Source: Acuticoccus sp. MNP-M23 | GTDB lineage: Bacteria; Pseudomonadota; Alphaproteobacteria; Rhizobiales; Amorphaceae | DNA: 64,000 nucleotides | Assembly (NCBI RefSeq): GCF_031195445.1 | Contig: NZ_CP133480.1 | Span: 3,092,501-3,156,500 of the forward strand | Direction: 5' to 3' | In this document: positions 36,806 through 45,789 of the stretch, piece by piece | Numbering within the stretch: the first letter of the stretch is position 1 | Layout of the letters: each line of letters begins with the position of its first letter | Notes under the pieces: model-generated | What the model was told of the DNA's origin: nothing | The model's input: only the letters and a program-made list of their open reading frames with translations | The model's database searches: none | Position numbers and translations under genes: made by a program

Positions 36806-37411
36806 ATGGAGCGGCCATCGCGTTACCGGCAGATCGTCTGCGGTGTCGATGAGGCGGGGCGCGGGCCGTGGGCGGGGCCCGTTGTGGTGGCCGCCGTGAT
36901 CCTCGACCGCGCATCCCCCATTCATGGGCTCGACGATTCCAAGAAGTTGAGCGCACACCGGCGCGAGGTTCTGTTCGGCGAGATCATGGCGTCCTCCTGG
37001 GTGGCCGTTGCCACTGTGGGCTGCGATCGGATCGAAGCGATGAATATCCGCGGCGCCACGCTTCATGGCATGACGCTGGCGATTGGCGGGCTGGCGCTCC
37101 GGCCGACCCTTGCCCTCATCGACGGCAACGCGCTGCCGCCCGGCTGCCCGGTGAAGGCACGGGCCCTGGTGGGCGGCGACGGGCGGTCTGCCTCCATTGC
37201 CGCGGCCTCCATCGTGGCCAAGGTGACGCGGGACCGGCTGATGGTGCGGCTGGCGAGGGCGTGTCCCGGCTACGGCTTCGAGGCGCACAAGGGCTACGGC
37301 ACGGCGCGTCACCGCGAAGCGCTCGACCGGCTCGGCCCCTCCATCCACCACCGCCGGGGTTTTGCGCCCATCCGCGCAGCGCTCGCTGCAAGGCTGCAGG
37401 CTGCCTTGTAG
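36806..37411 (+). CDS. rnhB: Ribonuclease HII
   Basis: A 201-residue RNase HII that removes ribonucleotides and RNA from RNA-DNA hybrids. Motif CGVDEAGRGPWAGPVVVAAV at residues 10-29 carries the first acidic ligands, and GDGRSASIAAASIVAKVTRD and GYGT are also present. The start at 36806 has a GGGAGA ribosome site. In many Hyphomicrobiales ccrM follows rnhB; here a convergent radical SAM gene begins 10 bases after the stop. Confidence 0.95.
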   Translation: MERPSRYRQIVCGVDEAGRGPWAGPVVVAAVILDRASPIHGLDDSKKLSAHRREVLFGEIMASSWVAVATVGCDRIEAMNIRGATLHGMTLAIGGLALRPTLALIDGNALPPGCPVKARALVGGDGRSASIAAASIVAKVTRDRLMVRLARACPGYGFEAHKGYGTARHREALDRLGPSIHHRRGFAPIRAALAARLQAAL

Positions 37412-37421
37412 GACCACGCCC

Positions 37422-38510
37422 CTAAAAGAGCTCCAGTTGCGCGCGCTCCCGCTGCGGCGGCTGAAACAGGTCCGTGCGCAGCCGCAGCGAGCCGACATCA
37501 AGGCCGTGCCGCTTGGACGCCAGCGCCATGCGCGCTGCAATCGCGTCGGCAAACGGGCCTTCGCCGCGCTGGCGGTGGCCCCAGCGGGCGTCGTAATCCT
37601 TGCCGCCGCGCATCGCCTGCATCACCGACATCACCCGCCGTGCCCGGTCCGGAAAATGCCGGCCGAGCCAGTCGCGCATGATGTCGCTCACCTCGTGCGG
37701 AAGGCGCAGCATCACAAAGTTCACGCGGGTTGCGCCGGCCTCGGCAACGGCGGCCACAATGTCCTCGATCTCGTGGTCGTTGATGGCGGGGATGATCGGC
37801 GCAATGAGGGCGCTGACCGGCACACCCGCTGCGCTGAGTGCCGCGATGGCGGCAAGCCGCTTCTTCGGCGTCGGCGCGCGCGGCTCCATCAGGCGGGCAA
37901 GGTGCGGGTCGAGCGTTGTCACCGAAAGGCCGACCTTGGTGAGGTTGTCGGCGGCCATCGGGCCCAGAATGTCGAGGTCGCGCAGCACCAGATCGGACTT
38001 CGTGACAATGCCGACCGGGTGCCGCACGCGCGCCAGAACCTCCAGGATCTCTCGGGTTATGCGGCGGGTTCGCTCGATGGGCTGGTAGGGGTCGGTGTTG
38101 GTGCCGATGGCGATGGAGCGGGGCTTGTAGGAGGGCGCTGAAAGCTCCCGCTCCAGCAACGCCGCAGCGTTCGGTTTGGCGTAGAGCCGCGTCTCGAAAT
38201 CGAGGCCGGGCGACAGGCCGAGATAGGCGTGGGAAGGCCGTGCGAAACAGTAGACGCAACCGTGCTCGCAGCCGCGATAGGCGTTGATCGACCGGTCGAA
38301 GCCGATGTCGGGCGATGCATTGCGGGTGATGATGGTGCGCGCCGCCTCGTCGGTCACGCGGGTGCGCAGCGGCGGCAGGTCGGCCTCCGGGTCGGTGCCC
38401 CAGCCGTCGTCCGCCTTGGCCCGCCGCTCAGGCTCGAACCGGCCGTCCGGGTTGATGCCCGCACCGCGCCCCGGCTTTTGAGTTCGCGCTATGTTCAGTG
38501 ATACGGCCAT
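37422..38510 (-). CDS. PA0069-family radical SAM protein
   Basis: A 362-residue radical SAM enzyme. The [4Fe-4S] motif is GCEHGCVYC (C-x3-C-x2-C) in the N-terminal third, and the TIM-barrel region has GTNTDPYQPIE and VSALIAPIIPAIND. This matches the widespread PA0069 or 'Rv2578c'-type radical SAM family of unknown substrate, related to SPL-like enzymes. The start at 38510 gives a normal N-terminus; the longer frame would read through moaB. Confidence 0.88.
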   Translation of the reverse strand: MAVSLNIARTQKPGRGAGINPDGRFEPERRAKADDGWGTDPEADLPPLRTRVTDEAARTIITRNASPDIGFDRSINAYRGCEHGCVYCFARPSHAYLGLSPGLDFETRLYAKPNAAALLERELSAPSYKPRSIAIGTNTDPYQPIERTRRITREILEVLARVRHPVGIVTKSDLVLRDLDILGPMAADNLTKVGLSVTTLDPHLARLMEPRAPTPKKRLAAIAALSAAGVPVSALIAPIIPAINDHEIEDIVAAVAEAGATRVNFVMLRLPHEVSDIMRDWLGRHFPDRARRVMSVMQAMRGGKDYDARWGHRQRGEGPFADAIAARMALASKRHGLDVGSLRLRTDLFQPPQRERAQLELF

Positions 38511-38587
38511 AAAGATCTCCTGCCGGGGCCGAGAATACGCTGGCTTCACACGGCGCTCAATCACGTTTTGTTCTATTTTTCGCGCGC

Positions 38588-39118
38588 CTATCGTTCGGCG
38601 AGGCGCGGCATTATTTCGACAAAGTTGCAGGGGCGGAAGCGGAAGTCGAACTGCTGGGCGAAGACGCCGTCCCACGCATCGCGGCACGCCCCCGGCGACC
38701 CCGGCAGCACGAATACGAACGTGGTCCCGATCAGCCCGGCGGTGGCGCGCGACTGGATGGTGGAGGTGCCGATCTTTCCAAACGAGAGAGCGTGAAACAC
38801 GGCCGAAAAGCCCTCCATCCGCTTGGTGAAAAGCGGCTCCAGCGCCTCCGGCGTCACGTCCCGCCCGGTAAAGCCCGTGCCGCCGGTGGTCAGCACGACA
38901 TCGGTGCCGGGGTCGTCCACGCCATCCATCACGGCGGCGCGAATGGCATCCGCATCGTCCGGCACGATGGTCCGTGCGCAAAGGGTGTGGCCTGCGGCTT
39001 CGATGCGGTCTGCCAGAGTGTCGCCGGATTTGTCCGTGGCTGGCGTGCGGCTGTCGGAGACGGTGATCACCCGAAAATTGACCGCATGAAATGGCCGTGT
39101 TTCGTCGATTTTCGGCAT
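38588..39118 (-). CDS. moaB: Molybdenum cofactor biosynthesis protein MoaB/MogA family
   Basis: About 176 residues with the molybdopterin-binding signature: FRVITVSDSRTPATDKSGDTLADRIEAAGH and TTGGTGFTGRDVTPEAL. These proteins adenylate molybdopterin before metal insertion. Start chosen at 39118 because AAGGTGG sits at a usable distance; an ATG 9 bases upstream is also possible. It is divergent from maeB with a 67-base spacer. Confidence 0.9.
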   Translation of the reverse strand: MPKIDETRPFHAVNFRVITVSDSRTPATDKSGDTLADRIEAAGHTLCARTIVPDDADAIRAAVMDGVDDPGTDVVLTTGGTGFTGRDVTPEALEPLFTKRMEGFSAVFHALSFGKIGTSTIQSRATAGLIGTTFVFVLPGSPGACRDAWDGVFAQQFDFRFRPCNFVEIMPRLAER

Positions 39119-39185
39119 TAGACCCATTCCACCTTGTTGCTCTCGGCCTGCTCCGCCCATACTCCAGAGGTGCACGAGGACCGCC

Positions 39186-41486
39186 ATGACCGACCAGCCC
39201 ACCGCACTCGACCTTGCCGCGCTCGCCTATCACAGCCGGGAGCCTGCCGGAAAGCTAGAGATCAAGGCCACGAAGCCGCTGGCCACCCAGCGCGATCTCT
39301 CGCTGGCCTACTCGCCGGGCGTCGCCGCGCCCTGCCTCGAAATTGCGCGCGATCCGCTGACCGCGCTCGACTATACCGCGCGCGGCAACGTGGTCGCCGT
39401 CATCACCAACGGCACGGCGGTGCTGGGGCTAGGCGCCATCGGGCCGCTGGCCTCCAAGCCGGTGATGGAGGGCAAGGCCGTCCTCTTCAAGAAGTTCGCC
39501 AACATCGACGGCATCGACATCGAGGTCGACGAGACGAACATCGAGAAATTCTGCGACATTGTGGCAGCGCTCGAACCGTCCTTCGGCGGCATCAACCTTG
39601 AAGACATTCGCGGGCCGGACTGCTTTGCCATCGAGGAAGAGCTGAAGAAGCGGATGGCGATCCCCGTCTTCCACGACGACCAGCACGGCACCGCGATCAT
39701 CGTGTCCGCGGCGGTCCTCAACGGTCTGCGCATCTCCGGCAAGAACCTCAGCGAGATGCGCATCGTGACGGCGGGCGCGGGGGCGGCGGCGCTGTCCTGC
39801 CTCAACCTACTTCTGTCGTTGGGCGCAAAACTCGAAAACATCATCGTCACCGACATTGACGGCGTGGTCCACGAGGGCCGCAACGAGAGCATGGACCCGT
39901 GGAAGGCGAAATTCGCGCGCACCACGGAGCTGCGTACGCTGCGTGAAGCGATGGTGGGGGCCGACATTTTCCTCGGCCTGTCCGCCGCCGGCATCGTGAA
40001 GCCGGAGATGGTCAAGGACATGGCCGAGCGGCCGATGGTTCTGGCGCTCGCCAACCCCACGCCCGAAATCATGCCTGACCTCGTGAAGGAAATCCGCCCG
40101 GATGCGCTGATCTGCACCGGCCGGTCCGATTTCCCCAACCAGGTCAACAACGTCATCTGCTTCCCCTACCTCTTCCGGGGCGCGCTGGATGCCGGCGCGA
40201 CGGCGATCAACGAAGAGATGAAGCTCGCCGCCGTCGAGGCCATCGCCTCGCTGGCGCGCGAGCGGCCGACCGAGGAAGTCGCGCGGGCCTACGGCGGTGT
40301 CGTCTCGACGTTCGGGCCGGAATATCTCATCCCGGCGCCGTTCGACCCGCGGCTGATCCTGCGCATTGCACCGGCCGTCGCCAAGGCTGCGGCCGAGACC
40401 GGCGTTGCCCAGCGGCCCATCGCGGACATGGCGGCCTACAGCGAGCGTCTTGCCCGCTTCGTGTTCCGCTCCGGCTCCATCATGAAGCCGCTGTTCGCCT
40501 CGGCTGCCGCGGCCAACAGCACCAACCGCATCGTGTTCGCCGAAGCCGAGGACGAGCGCGTGCTGCGCGCTGCGGAGATCTTGCTGGAGGAGGGCTTCGG
40601 CACGCCCGTGCTCATCGGTCGCCGCCGGGTCATGGAAGCGCGGGCCGAACGTGCCGGGCTCACCCGCGTGCCGCACGACGCCGAGCAGATCGACCCCGAA
40701 GACGATCCCCGCTACCGCGAGTACGTGGACGAGTATTTCGGCCTCGTCGGCCGCAAGGGGGTGACGCCCAGCGCAGCGCGCACCGTGGTGCGCACCAACA
40801 CCACCGTGATCGGCGCGCTCGCGGTGCTGCGCGGCGAGGCCGATGCGCTGATCTGCGGCGCCGAAGGCTCCTACAAGTCCCACGTGAAGGCCATTGCGCA
40901 GGTGATTGGCGTGGAGGAGGGCGTGAGCAACCTTGCCGCCCTCTCGCTGCTCCTGTCGGACCGGGAAACACTGTTCCTGGTGGATACCATGGTCAGCGAC
41001 CACCCGTCGCCCAAGCAAATTGCCGAGATGACAATGCTCGCGGCCGAAAAGGTGCGCGCGTTCGGCATCACGCCGCGGGTGGCGCTCCTGTCGGCGTCGC
41101 ACTTCGGCTCGCGTGACGTCGCCTCGGCTGTGCAGATGCGCGAGGCGCTCGCCATCTTGCGCAAGCTGGCGCCGGATCTGGAGGTGGACGGCGAGATGAA
41201 CGGTGAGGATGCGCTGATCGAGAGCGTGCGCAACCGCGCGATGCCCGATAGTCCGCTGACGGGGAGCGCCAACCTCCTGGTCTTCCCCAACATCGATTCG
41301 GCGCACATCGCGATGACGCTGCTTCAGGGCGTGACCGACGCGCTGCACGTCGGCCCGATCCTTCTGGGCACCCGCCTTTCGGCGCACATCACCACCCAGT
41401 CCACCACCGCCCGCGGCATTTTGAACCTGACGGCCATTGCCATTGCGGATGCAGCCTCCCGCAAAAGCCGCAGTGCGGAGGGCTAG
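39186..41486 (+). CDS. maeB: NADP-dependent malic enzyme (malic-PTA fusion)
   Basis: A 766-residue two-domain protein. Residues 1-430 are malic enzyme (SLAYSPGVAAPC, FHDDQHGTAIIVSAA, GAGAAALSCLNLL for NAD(P) binding), converting malate to pyruvate and CO2. Residues about 440-766 resemble phosphotransacetylase (IVFAEAEDERVLRAAEIL, GAEGSYKSHVKAI, NLLVFPNIDSA), usually a regulatory domain that responds to acetyl-CoA. Length is standard for this fusion. Confidence 0.95.
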   Translation: MTDQPTALDLAALAYHSREPAGKLEIKATKPLATQRDLSLAYSPGVAAPCLEIARDPLTALDYTARGNVVAVITNGTAVLGLGAIGPLASKPVMEGKAVLFKKFANIDGIDIEVDETNIEKFCDIVAALEPSFGGINLEDIRGPDCFAIEEELKKRMAIPVFHDDQHGTAIIVSAAVLNGLRISGKNLSEMRIVTAGAGAAALSCLNLLLSLGAKLENIIVTDIDGVVHEGRNESMDPWKAKFARTTELRTLREAMVGADIFLGLSAAGIVKPEMVKDMAERPMVLALANPTPEIMPDLVKEIRPDALICTGRSDFPNQVNNVICFPYLFRGALDAGATAINEEMKLAAVEAIASLARERPTEEVARAYGGVVSTFGPEYLIPAPFDPRLILRIAPAVAKAAAETGVAQRPIADMAAYSERLARFVFRSGSIMKPLFASAAAANSTNRIVFAEAEDERVLRAAEILLEEGFGTPVLIGRRRVMEARAERAGLTRVPHDAEQIDPEDDPRYREYVDEYFGLVGRKGVTPSAARTVVRTNTTVIGALAVLRGEADALICGAEGSYKSHVKAIAQVIGVEEGVSNLAALSLLLSDRETLFLVDTMVSDHPSPKQIAEMTMLAAEKVRAFGITPRVALLSASHFGSRDVASAVQMREALAILRKLAPDLEVDGEMNGEDALIESVRNRAMPDSPLTGSANLLVFPNIDSAHIAMTLLQGVTDALHVGPILLGTRLSAHITTQSTTARGILNLTAIAIADAASRKSRSAEG

Positions 41487-41638
41487 AGACATGATTTGGC
41501 GCGCATTCTTGCGAGTGCGCGGCGTCTGACAAGGCGAGGTACGGCGAAGTTCGCATTCCGTGCCCCGTTTTGGTAAAGGCACTTTCAACCAATTTACGAC
41601 AACAAGTTCGTTTGACGTTATTTTGGAGTTGCGCAGCG

Positions 41639-42865
41639 ATGTTCGCCAGATCGACGATTTTGCGCCTTGCGGGGGGCGCGGCTCTTGCCGCCATCACGTT
41701 GGGGGCTGGAACGCTCACCAATGTACGTCCGGCAGCCGCGGACGCGTTTTCCAATTGCGTTGCCGGCAAATGGTCCGCGGCGCGCAGTGCAGGCGTCAGC
41801 CGCGCCACATTCGACGCGGCGACCCGCAATCTCCGGCCCGACAAGACCACGCTGAAATTCGCCAACAAGCAGGCCGAATTCGTCAAGCCGATCTGGGAAT
41901 ATCTGGATACGGCCGTCAGCGACAAGCGCGTTTCCACCGGCAGGCAGATGCTGCGCAAGCACGGTTCGACGCTGAAGCAGATTGGCGCGCGCTACCAGGT
42001 CGACCCGGAAGTGGTGCTGGCGATCTGGGGGATGGAGACCAGCTACGGCTCCTACATGGGCGACCACAACGCGGTGCAGGCAGCAGCGACGCTGGCCTGC
42101 ATGGGCGGCCGCCGTAACACCTTCTGGACCAAGCAGTTTGCCGCTGCGCTGAAGATCGCGCAGGACGGCCACGTTCCGCTGAACAAGATGAACTCGTCCT
42201 GGGGCGCCGCGATGGGCCACACGCAGTTCATTCCCACAAGCTGGCAGGCCTACGCTGCTGACTTTGATGGCGACGGCAAGCGCGACATCTGGCGCTCGAT
42301 CCCCGATGCGTTTGCCTCCACCGCCAACTACCTCAAGAAAGCCGGCTGGAACTACCAGCAGACCTGGGGCTACGAGGTGGCGATCCCATCGAACTTCGAC
42401 CACTCGAAGGCCGACGGCAAGAAGAAGCGCTCGCTGCGCGAATGGTCGAGCCTCGGCATCAAGCGCACCAATGGACGGCCCTGGCCGCGCCCGTCCGATC
42501 AGGCCTATCTCTACTATCCTGCCGGGGCGAAGGGACCTGCGTTCCTGATGCTGAAGAACTTCGATGTCATCAAGCGCTACAACAACGCCGATGCCTACGC
42601 GCTGGGCGTCGGGCATCTGGCGGACCGGATTGTGGGCGGCGGTGATTTTTCACAGAGCTGGCCGCGCAACGAACGTCCGCTGTCTCGCGCCGAAGTGCGC
42701 GAAATGCAGTCGATCCTGACGCGGCGCGGGTTCCCCACCGGCGGGATCGACGGCAGCGTTGGCCCCAATACGCGCAAGGCGATCCGCAACTACCAGAAGA
42801 AGGCCGGCGCCATTCCCGACGGGTTCGCCTCCAACCAGTTCCTGTCGGACCTGCGCCGCCAGTAA
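41639..42865 (+). CDS. Lytic murein transglycosylase (MltB family) with peptidoglycan-binding domain
   Basis: About 408 residues. A signal peptide (MFARSTILRLAGGAALAAITLG) leads to an SLT_2 domain with the catalytic Glu in AIWGMETSYGSYMG and the MGHTQFIPTSW motif, then a C-terminal PG_binding_1 domain (LTRRGFPTGGIDGSVGPNTRKAIRNYQ). It cleaves glycan strands in the periplasm. I start at 41639 because this gives a clean signal peptide; an in-frame ATG at 41570 adds 23 residues. It ends one base before a convergent amidase gene. Confidence 0.93.
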   Translation: MFARSTILRLAGGAALAAITLGAGTLTNVRPAAADAFSNCVAGKWSAARSAGVSRATFDAATRNLRPDKTTLKFANKQAEFVKPIWEYLDTAVSDKRVSTGRQMLRKHGSTLKQIGARYQVDPEVVLAIWGMETSYGSYMGDHNAVQAAATLACMGGRRNTFWTKQFAAALKIAQDGHVPLNKMNSSWGAAMGHTQFIPTSWQAYAADFDGDGKRDIWRSIPDAFASTANYLKKAGWNYQQTWGYEVAIPSNFDHSKADGKKKRSLREWSSLGIKRTNGRPWPRPSDQAYLYYPAGAKGPAFLMLKNFDVIKRYNNADAYALGVGHLADRIVGGGDFSQSWPRNERPLSRAEVREMQSILTRRGFPTGGIDGSVGPNTRKAIRNYQKKAGAIPDGFASNQFLSDLRRQ

Positions 42866-42866
42866 G

Positions 42867-43583
42867 TCAGCGGTGCGGATCGGCTGCCCGATCGGCAGCC
42901 ACCGCATCGGCAAAGGCGCGGGCAAGCGCCAGCGTGAGCCCGTCGGCTTGGGCATCCACGGCATCCGGCCGCATCCGCCGGTGAAAGGCGCGCACCAGCG
43001 CCGCGGCCTCGGCATCATCGTCCGGCATTTTATAGCCGCACCGGTTCAATGCCGCGAACAGCGAGGGCGCCGTGACGTCGTCAGCCGGGGGGACGGCCTT
43101 CACCCCCAGCGCCAGCCCGGCCTCGATCAGCTGCGACCATGGAAAGCCTTCGCCCGGGTCGATCTTGCGCAGCGGCGCCACGTCCGAGTGGGCCACCACG
43201 TTGCGCGGTGCAATACTCCACCGAGAACATATCGCTTCAAGCAGGGTGAGGAGCGCCGCCATTTGCGCAGCGGGAAAGCTCGGTGGGCCCGGCCGGTGGC
43301 CCGGACTGTCGAGCTCGATGCCGATGCTGCGGCTGTTGACGTCGCTGGAGCCGTCCCAGTGCGAGACACCGGCGTGCCAGGCGCGGTCTTCCTCACGCAC
43401 CATCTGCGTCACCTTGCCGTCTGCGCCGATGAGGTAGTGGGCGCTGACCCGGCTTTCCGGGTTGCACAGCCAAGCCTGCGCGCCGGCAGCGTCTTCCATG
43501 TCGGTATAATGGAGGACCACCATGTCCGGCGGGCCGGAGCGCACGTCGAAATTGGGGGAGGGGACGAAGACCGGCACACTCAT
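42867..43583 (-). CDS. N-acetylmuramoyl-L-alanine amidase (AmpD/AmiD type)
   Basis: A 238-residue zinc amidase. The first Zn ligand is in MVVLHYTDM, the acidic IGIELDSPG lies mid-domain, and the last ligands are in NVVAHSDVAPLRKIDPGEGFPW. A C-terminal PG-binding-like segment follows (SLFAALNRCGYKM). No signal peptide is evident, suggesting a cytoplasmic AmpD-like role in cell-wall recycling. The start overlaps the stop of the upstream DnaJ-like gene (ATGA). Confidence 0.9.
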   Translation of the reverse strand: MSVPVFVPSPNFDVRSGPPDMVVLHYTDMEDAAGAQAWLCNPESRVSAHYLIGADGKVTQMVREEDRAWHAGVSHWDGSSDVNSRSIGIELDSPGHRPGPPSFPAAQMAALLTLLEAICSRWSIAPRNVVAHSDVAPLRKIDPGEGFPWSQLIEAGLALGVKAVPPADDVTAPSLFAALNRCGYKMPDDDAEAAALVRAFHRRMRPDAVDAQADGLTLALARAFADAVAADRAADPHR

Positions 43584-44266
43584 TCCGCGTGGCGGACGAT
43601 CGCCTCGTAGGCGGCGTTGATGACGGCCAGCCGGTCGTTCGCGATCTTCACGAACTCGGGCGGCACACCGCGCGCGATCAGCATGTCGGGGTGATGTTCG
43701 GTGACAAGTTCGCGCCATTTGCGCCGGATCTCATCCAGCGGCATGTTGGGGCTGACGCCGAGGAGAGCGTAGGGGTCGCCGTCCGGGCTGAGGTGGCGCG
43801 CCTTGACGCGGTTCACGCGCACCCCGTCCAGCGCGAATATCTCCGCAACGCGCGTAAGGAAGGCATCCTCGGCCTCGTGGAGCACGCCATCGGCGGCCGC
43901 GATGGTGAAGAGGATATCCAGAATGTCCTCGCGCACCGCGTCGTCGTCGGGGAAGAGGTCCGCGATCTTCTGGGCGTAGGCCTCGAAGCCGGCAACGTCC
44001 TGCTGGGCAAGCTCGAACAGCCGGCGGATCGGCTTGACGGCATCGGGCGGCACGTCGAACCGGCTCCAGAAGGTGGTGGCCTCCGACATTGTGACCACAC
44101 CGTCCGCGCGGGCCATCTTGGCCGCCAGCGCCACCACGGCCATGGAGAACGCGGCTTCGCGCGCCTGCGGTCCGGTGCCGACGGCGCCGCGCAGCCGGTC
44201 GAACGCTTCGCTGCCGGCTGCGCCCATGCTCTGCACGGCCCTTGCGAAGAAGTCCCACGCGCCCAT
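43580..44266 (-). CDS. TerB/DnaJ co-chaperone (DjlA-like)
   Basis: A 228-residue protein with an N-terminal TerB-like helical domain (KMARADGVVTMSEATTFWSRF, DDDAVREDILDILFTIAAADG) and a C-terminal J domain containing the HPD motif (ELVTEHHPDML). DjlA homologues stimulate DnaK; the E. coli N-terminal membrane anchor is missing, so this is a soluble version. It shares a base with the stop of the upstream hydrolase gene. Confidence 0.88.
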   Translation of the reverse strand: MGAWDFFARAVQSMGAAGSEAFDRLRGAVGTGPQAREAAFSMAVVALAAKMARADGVVTMSEATTFWSRFDVPPDAVKPIRRLFELAQQDVAGFEAYAQKIADLFPDDDAVREDILDILFTIAAADGVLHEAEDAFLTRVAEIFALDGVRVNRVKARHLSPDGDPYALLGVSPNMPLDEIRRKWRELVTEHHPDMLIARGVPPEFVKIANDRLAVINAAYEAIVRHAE

Positions 44267-45627
44267 CAGCGGCGCCTCGCCGGCTTGGCGCCGCGGCCGC
44301 GTTTCACCGGCCGTGGCGGCGCAATCCGCGTGCGAAGCGGACCCGGCACGGTCGGTTCCGCCTCTGCAGTCCCGGCACCCGTTTCGGCATCGACGCGGGA
44401 TAGTTGCGCTGTGTGCTTGCGCCCGGCTTCGATCCGCTCGCGCAGGTTGTCGAAGCGGCCAGCGACGGACGTGTCGCCGATGTCCTCGGCTGCGGCGTCG
44501 GCATCGCCGGTATCGGGTGCTGCCTGCACCGCCGGTTGCGGGTCGATCGCCGCCACAGTTGCGGCAGGTTCTGCCTGCGGCAGCGGCGCCAGCGGCAATT
44601 CATCGCCACTTTGGGGAAGCGACGCACGGGGCGGCACCGGGTTGCCGGTGCGACCCACCACAAATTTCAGCCCGCGGCCGGCGCGGCGCGCCTTTTTCCG
44701 TTTTGCGTCCGCCGGCTGGTTGGTGACGAACGCATCGAACGCGGCAAAGAACAGGTTGCGCAGGTGGTCACGCTCCAGAAGGAGCTGGTGGCGGGCGTGG
44801 CGCATGATGACGATCCCGCCGCCTTTGACGTTGCGGGCAAACACGTCGATGGCGACGGGCGAAACCACACGGTCCGCCCCGCAGGCGATGAACAGCGATG
44901 GCACCGGCAAAAGGCCGTTCTGCATCCGCCGCGCCTGGCCCATGGCGCGGAATGTGGCGCTCAGCCAGCCGAAGGTCGGCGGGCCGATCATGAGGCCCGG
45001 ATTGTCCGCAGCCAGCTTGCAGAACGCAGAATACCGTGCCGGATCGCTGGTGATCCGGTTGTCTGCGAACGTCGTCATGTCCGGGAGCGGCCGCGCTTTG
45101 GTGACGAGGGTGCGCGAGAGGCCCACACGGGCGCCGATCCACGAGAGCGCGGCAACCATGCCAGAGGGCATCGGCAGCCGCGCAATCCTGAACAGCGGGG
45201 CGACGGAGACGACGCGGTCGACCTCGCTTGCCAGAACGGGGGTGGCCAGGGTGGCGACAAGGCCGCCCATGGAGTGGGCGAGCAGCGTGTAGGGTCGCGG
45301 CAGGCCGAGCTGCGCGGCATGGCGGACCACGGCACACAGGTCCTCCACATAATGGCGGTAGCTGTCGATGTGGCCGCCGGTGCGCACCCTTCGCGCCGAG
45401 CCGCCCTGGCCGCGAAAATCAAACGCGATGACGGCAAAGCCGCGATCGTTGAGATCGGCAATGGTCTCGCTGTACATTTCGATGAATTCGCCGCGGCCCT
45501 GGACCAGCACCACCGTGCCCGGCCCGTCCGCTGCGCCCGGCCAATGGGCAACGCGCAGCTTCGCTCCGGCGTGGAGCGTCCCGATCGTGCCGCCGAGATC
45601 CGTGGAGCCCCAGTCCGCTCTCGTCAC
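44266..45627 (-). CDS. Alpha/beta hydrolase (lysophospholipase-like) with long C-terminal tail
   Basis: About 453 residues. Residues 1-310 are an alpha/beta hydrolase: VVLVQGRGEFIEMY, DFRGQGGSARR, nucleophile elbow LLAHSMGGLVA, and catalytic-region HARHQLLLE, most like the monoacylglycerol lipase/PldB group. The last 140 residues are Pro/Ala/Gln rich with a basic end and look disordered, which is unusual for the family. The GTG start at 45627 is preceded by GGAG. It is divergent from hsp20; the spacer carries that gene's promoter. Confidence 0.85.
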   Translation of the reverse strand: MTRADWGSTDLGGTIGTLHAGAKLRVAHWPGAADGPGTVVLVQGRGEFIEMYSETIADLNDRGFAVIAFDFRGQGGSARRVRTGGHIDSYRHYVEDLCAVVRHAAQLGLPRPYTLLAHSMGGLVATLATPVLASEVDRVVSVAPLFRIARLPMPSGMVAALSWIGARVGLSRTLVTKARPLPDMTTFADNRITSDPARYSAFCKLAADNPGLMIGPPTFGWLSATFRAMGQARRMQNGLLPVPSLFIACGADRVVSPVAIDVFARNVKGGGIVIMRHARHQLLLERDHLRNLFFAAFDAFVTNQPADAKRKKARRAGRGLKFVVGRTGNPVPPRASLPQSGDELPLAPLPQAEPAATVAAIDPQPAVQAAPDTGDADAAAEDIGDTSVAGRFDNLRERIEAGRKHTAQLSRVDAETGAGTAEAEPTVPGPLRTRIAPPRPVKRGRGAKPARRR

Positions 45628-45664
45628 GCCAACTCCACGCCCTCTGCCATGATCACATTCTACC

Positions 45665-45693
45665 CTTGAACGCGGGGCAGACCACTCCCAAAT
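45665..45693 (+). promoter_or_regulatory. Putative RpoH (sigma-32) heat-shock promoter
   Basis: CTTGAA (45665-45670) and CCCAAAT (45687-45693) are 16 bases apart, close to the heat-shock sigma pattern CTTGAA and CCCAT-T. It lies about 100 bases upstream of the hsp20 start, allowing an mRNA leader long enough for the hairpins at 45738-45786. Confidence 0.6.
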
Positions 45694-45737
45694 CTCGGTC
45701 AGCGGTCGCCGGTATCGGGGCCGCATACGAACCGAGG

Positions 45738-45789
45738 CACTGGCCAGAGACCGGCAGTGTCCAACCGTTGCTTCTCATGGAGGACGACT
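45738..45789 (+). promoter_or_regulatory. ROSE-type RNA thermometer in the hsp20 leader
   Basis: Two hairpins. The first (45738-45759) pairs cactg with cagtg plus an inner cc/gg. The second (45766-45786) pairs CGUU-CUUC with GGAGGACG: UUGCU binds AGGA of the Shine-Dalgarno, leaving the G at 45770 bulged, with a UCAU loop. The UUGCU motif opposite the ribosome site with an unpaired G is the hallmark of ROSE elements in rhizobial small heat-shock genes. GGAGG is 45779-45783 and the ATG is 45790. Confidence 0.78.
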
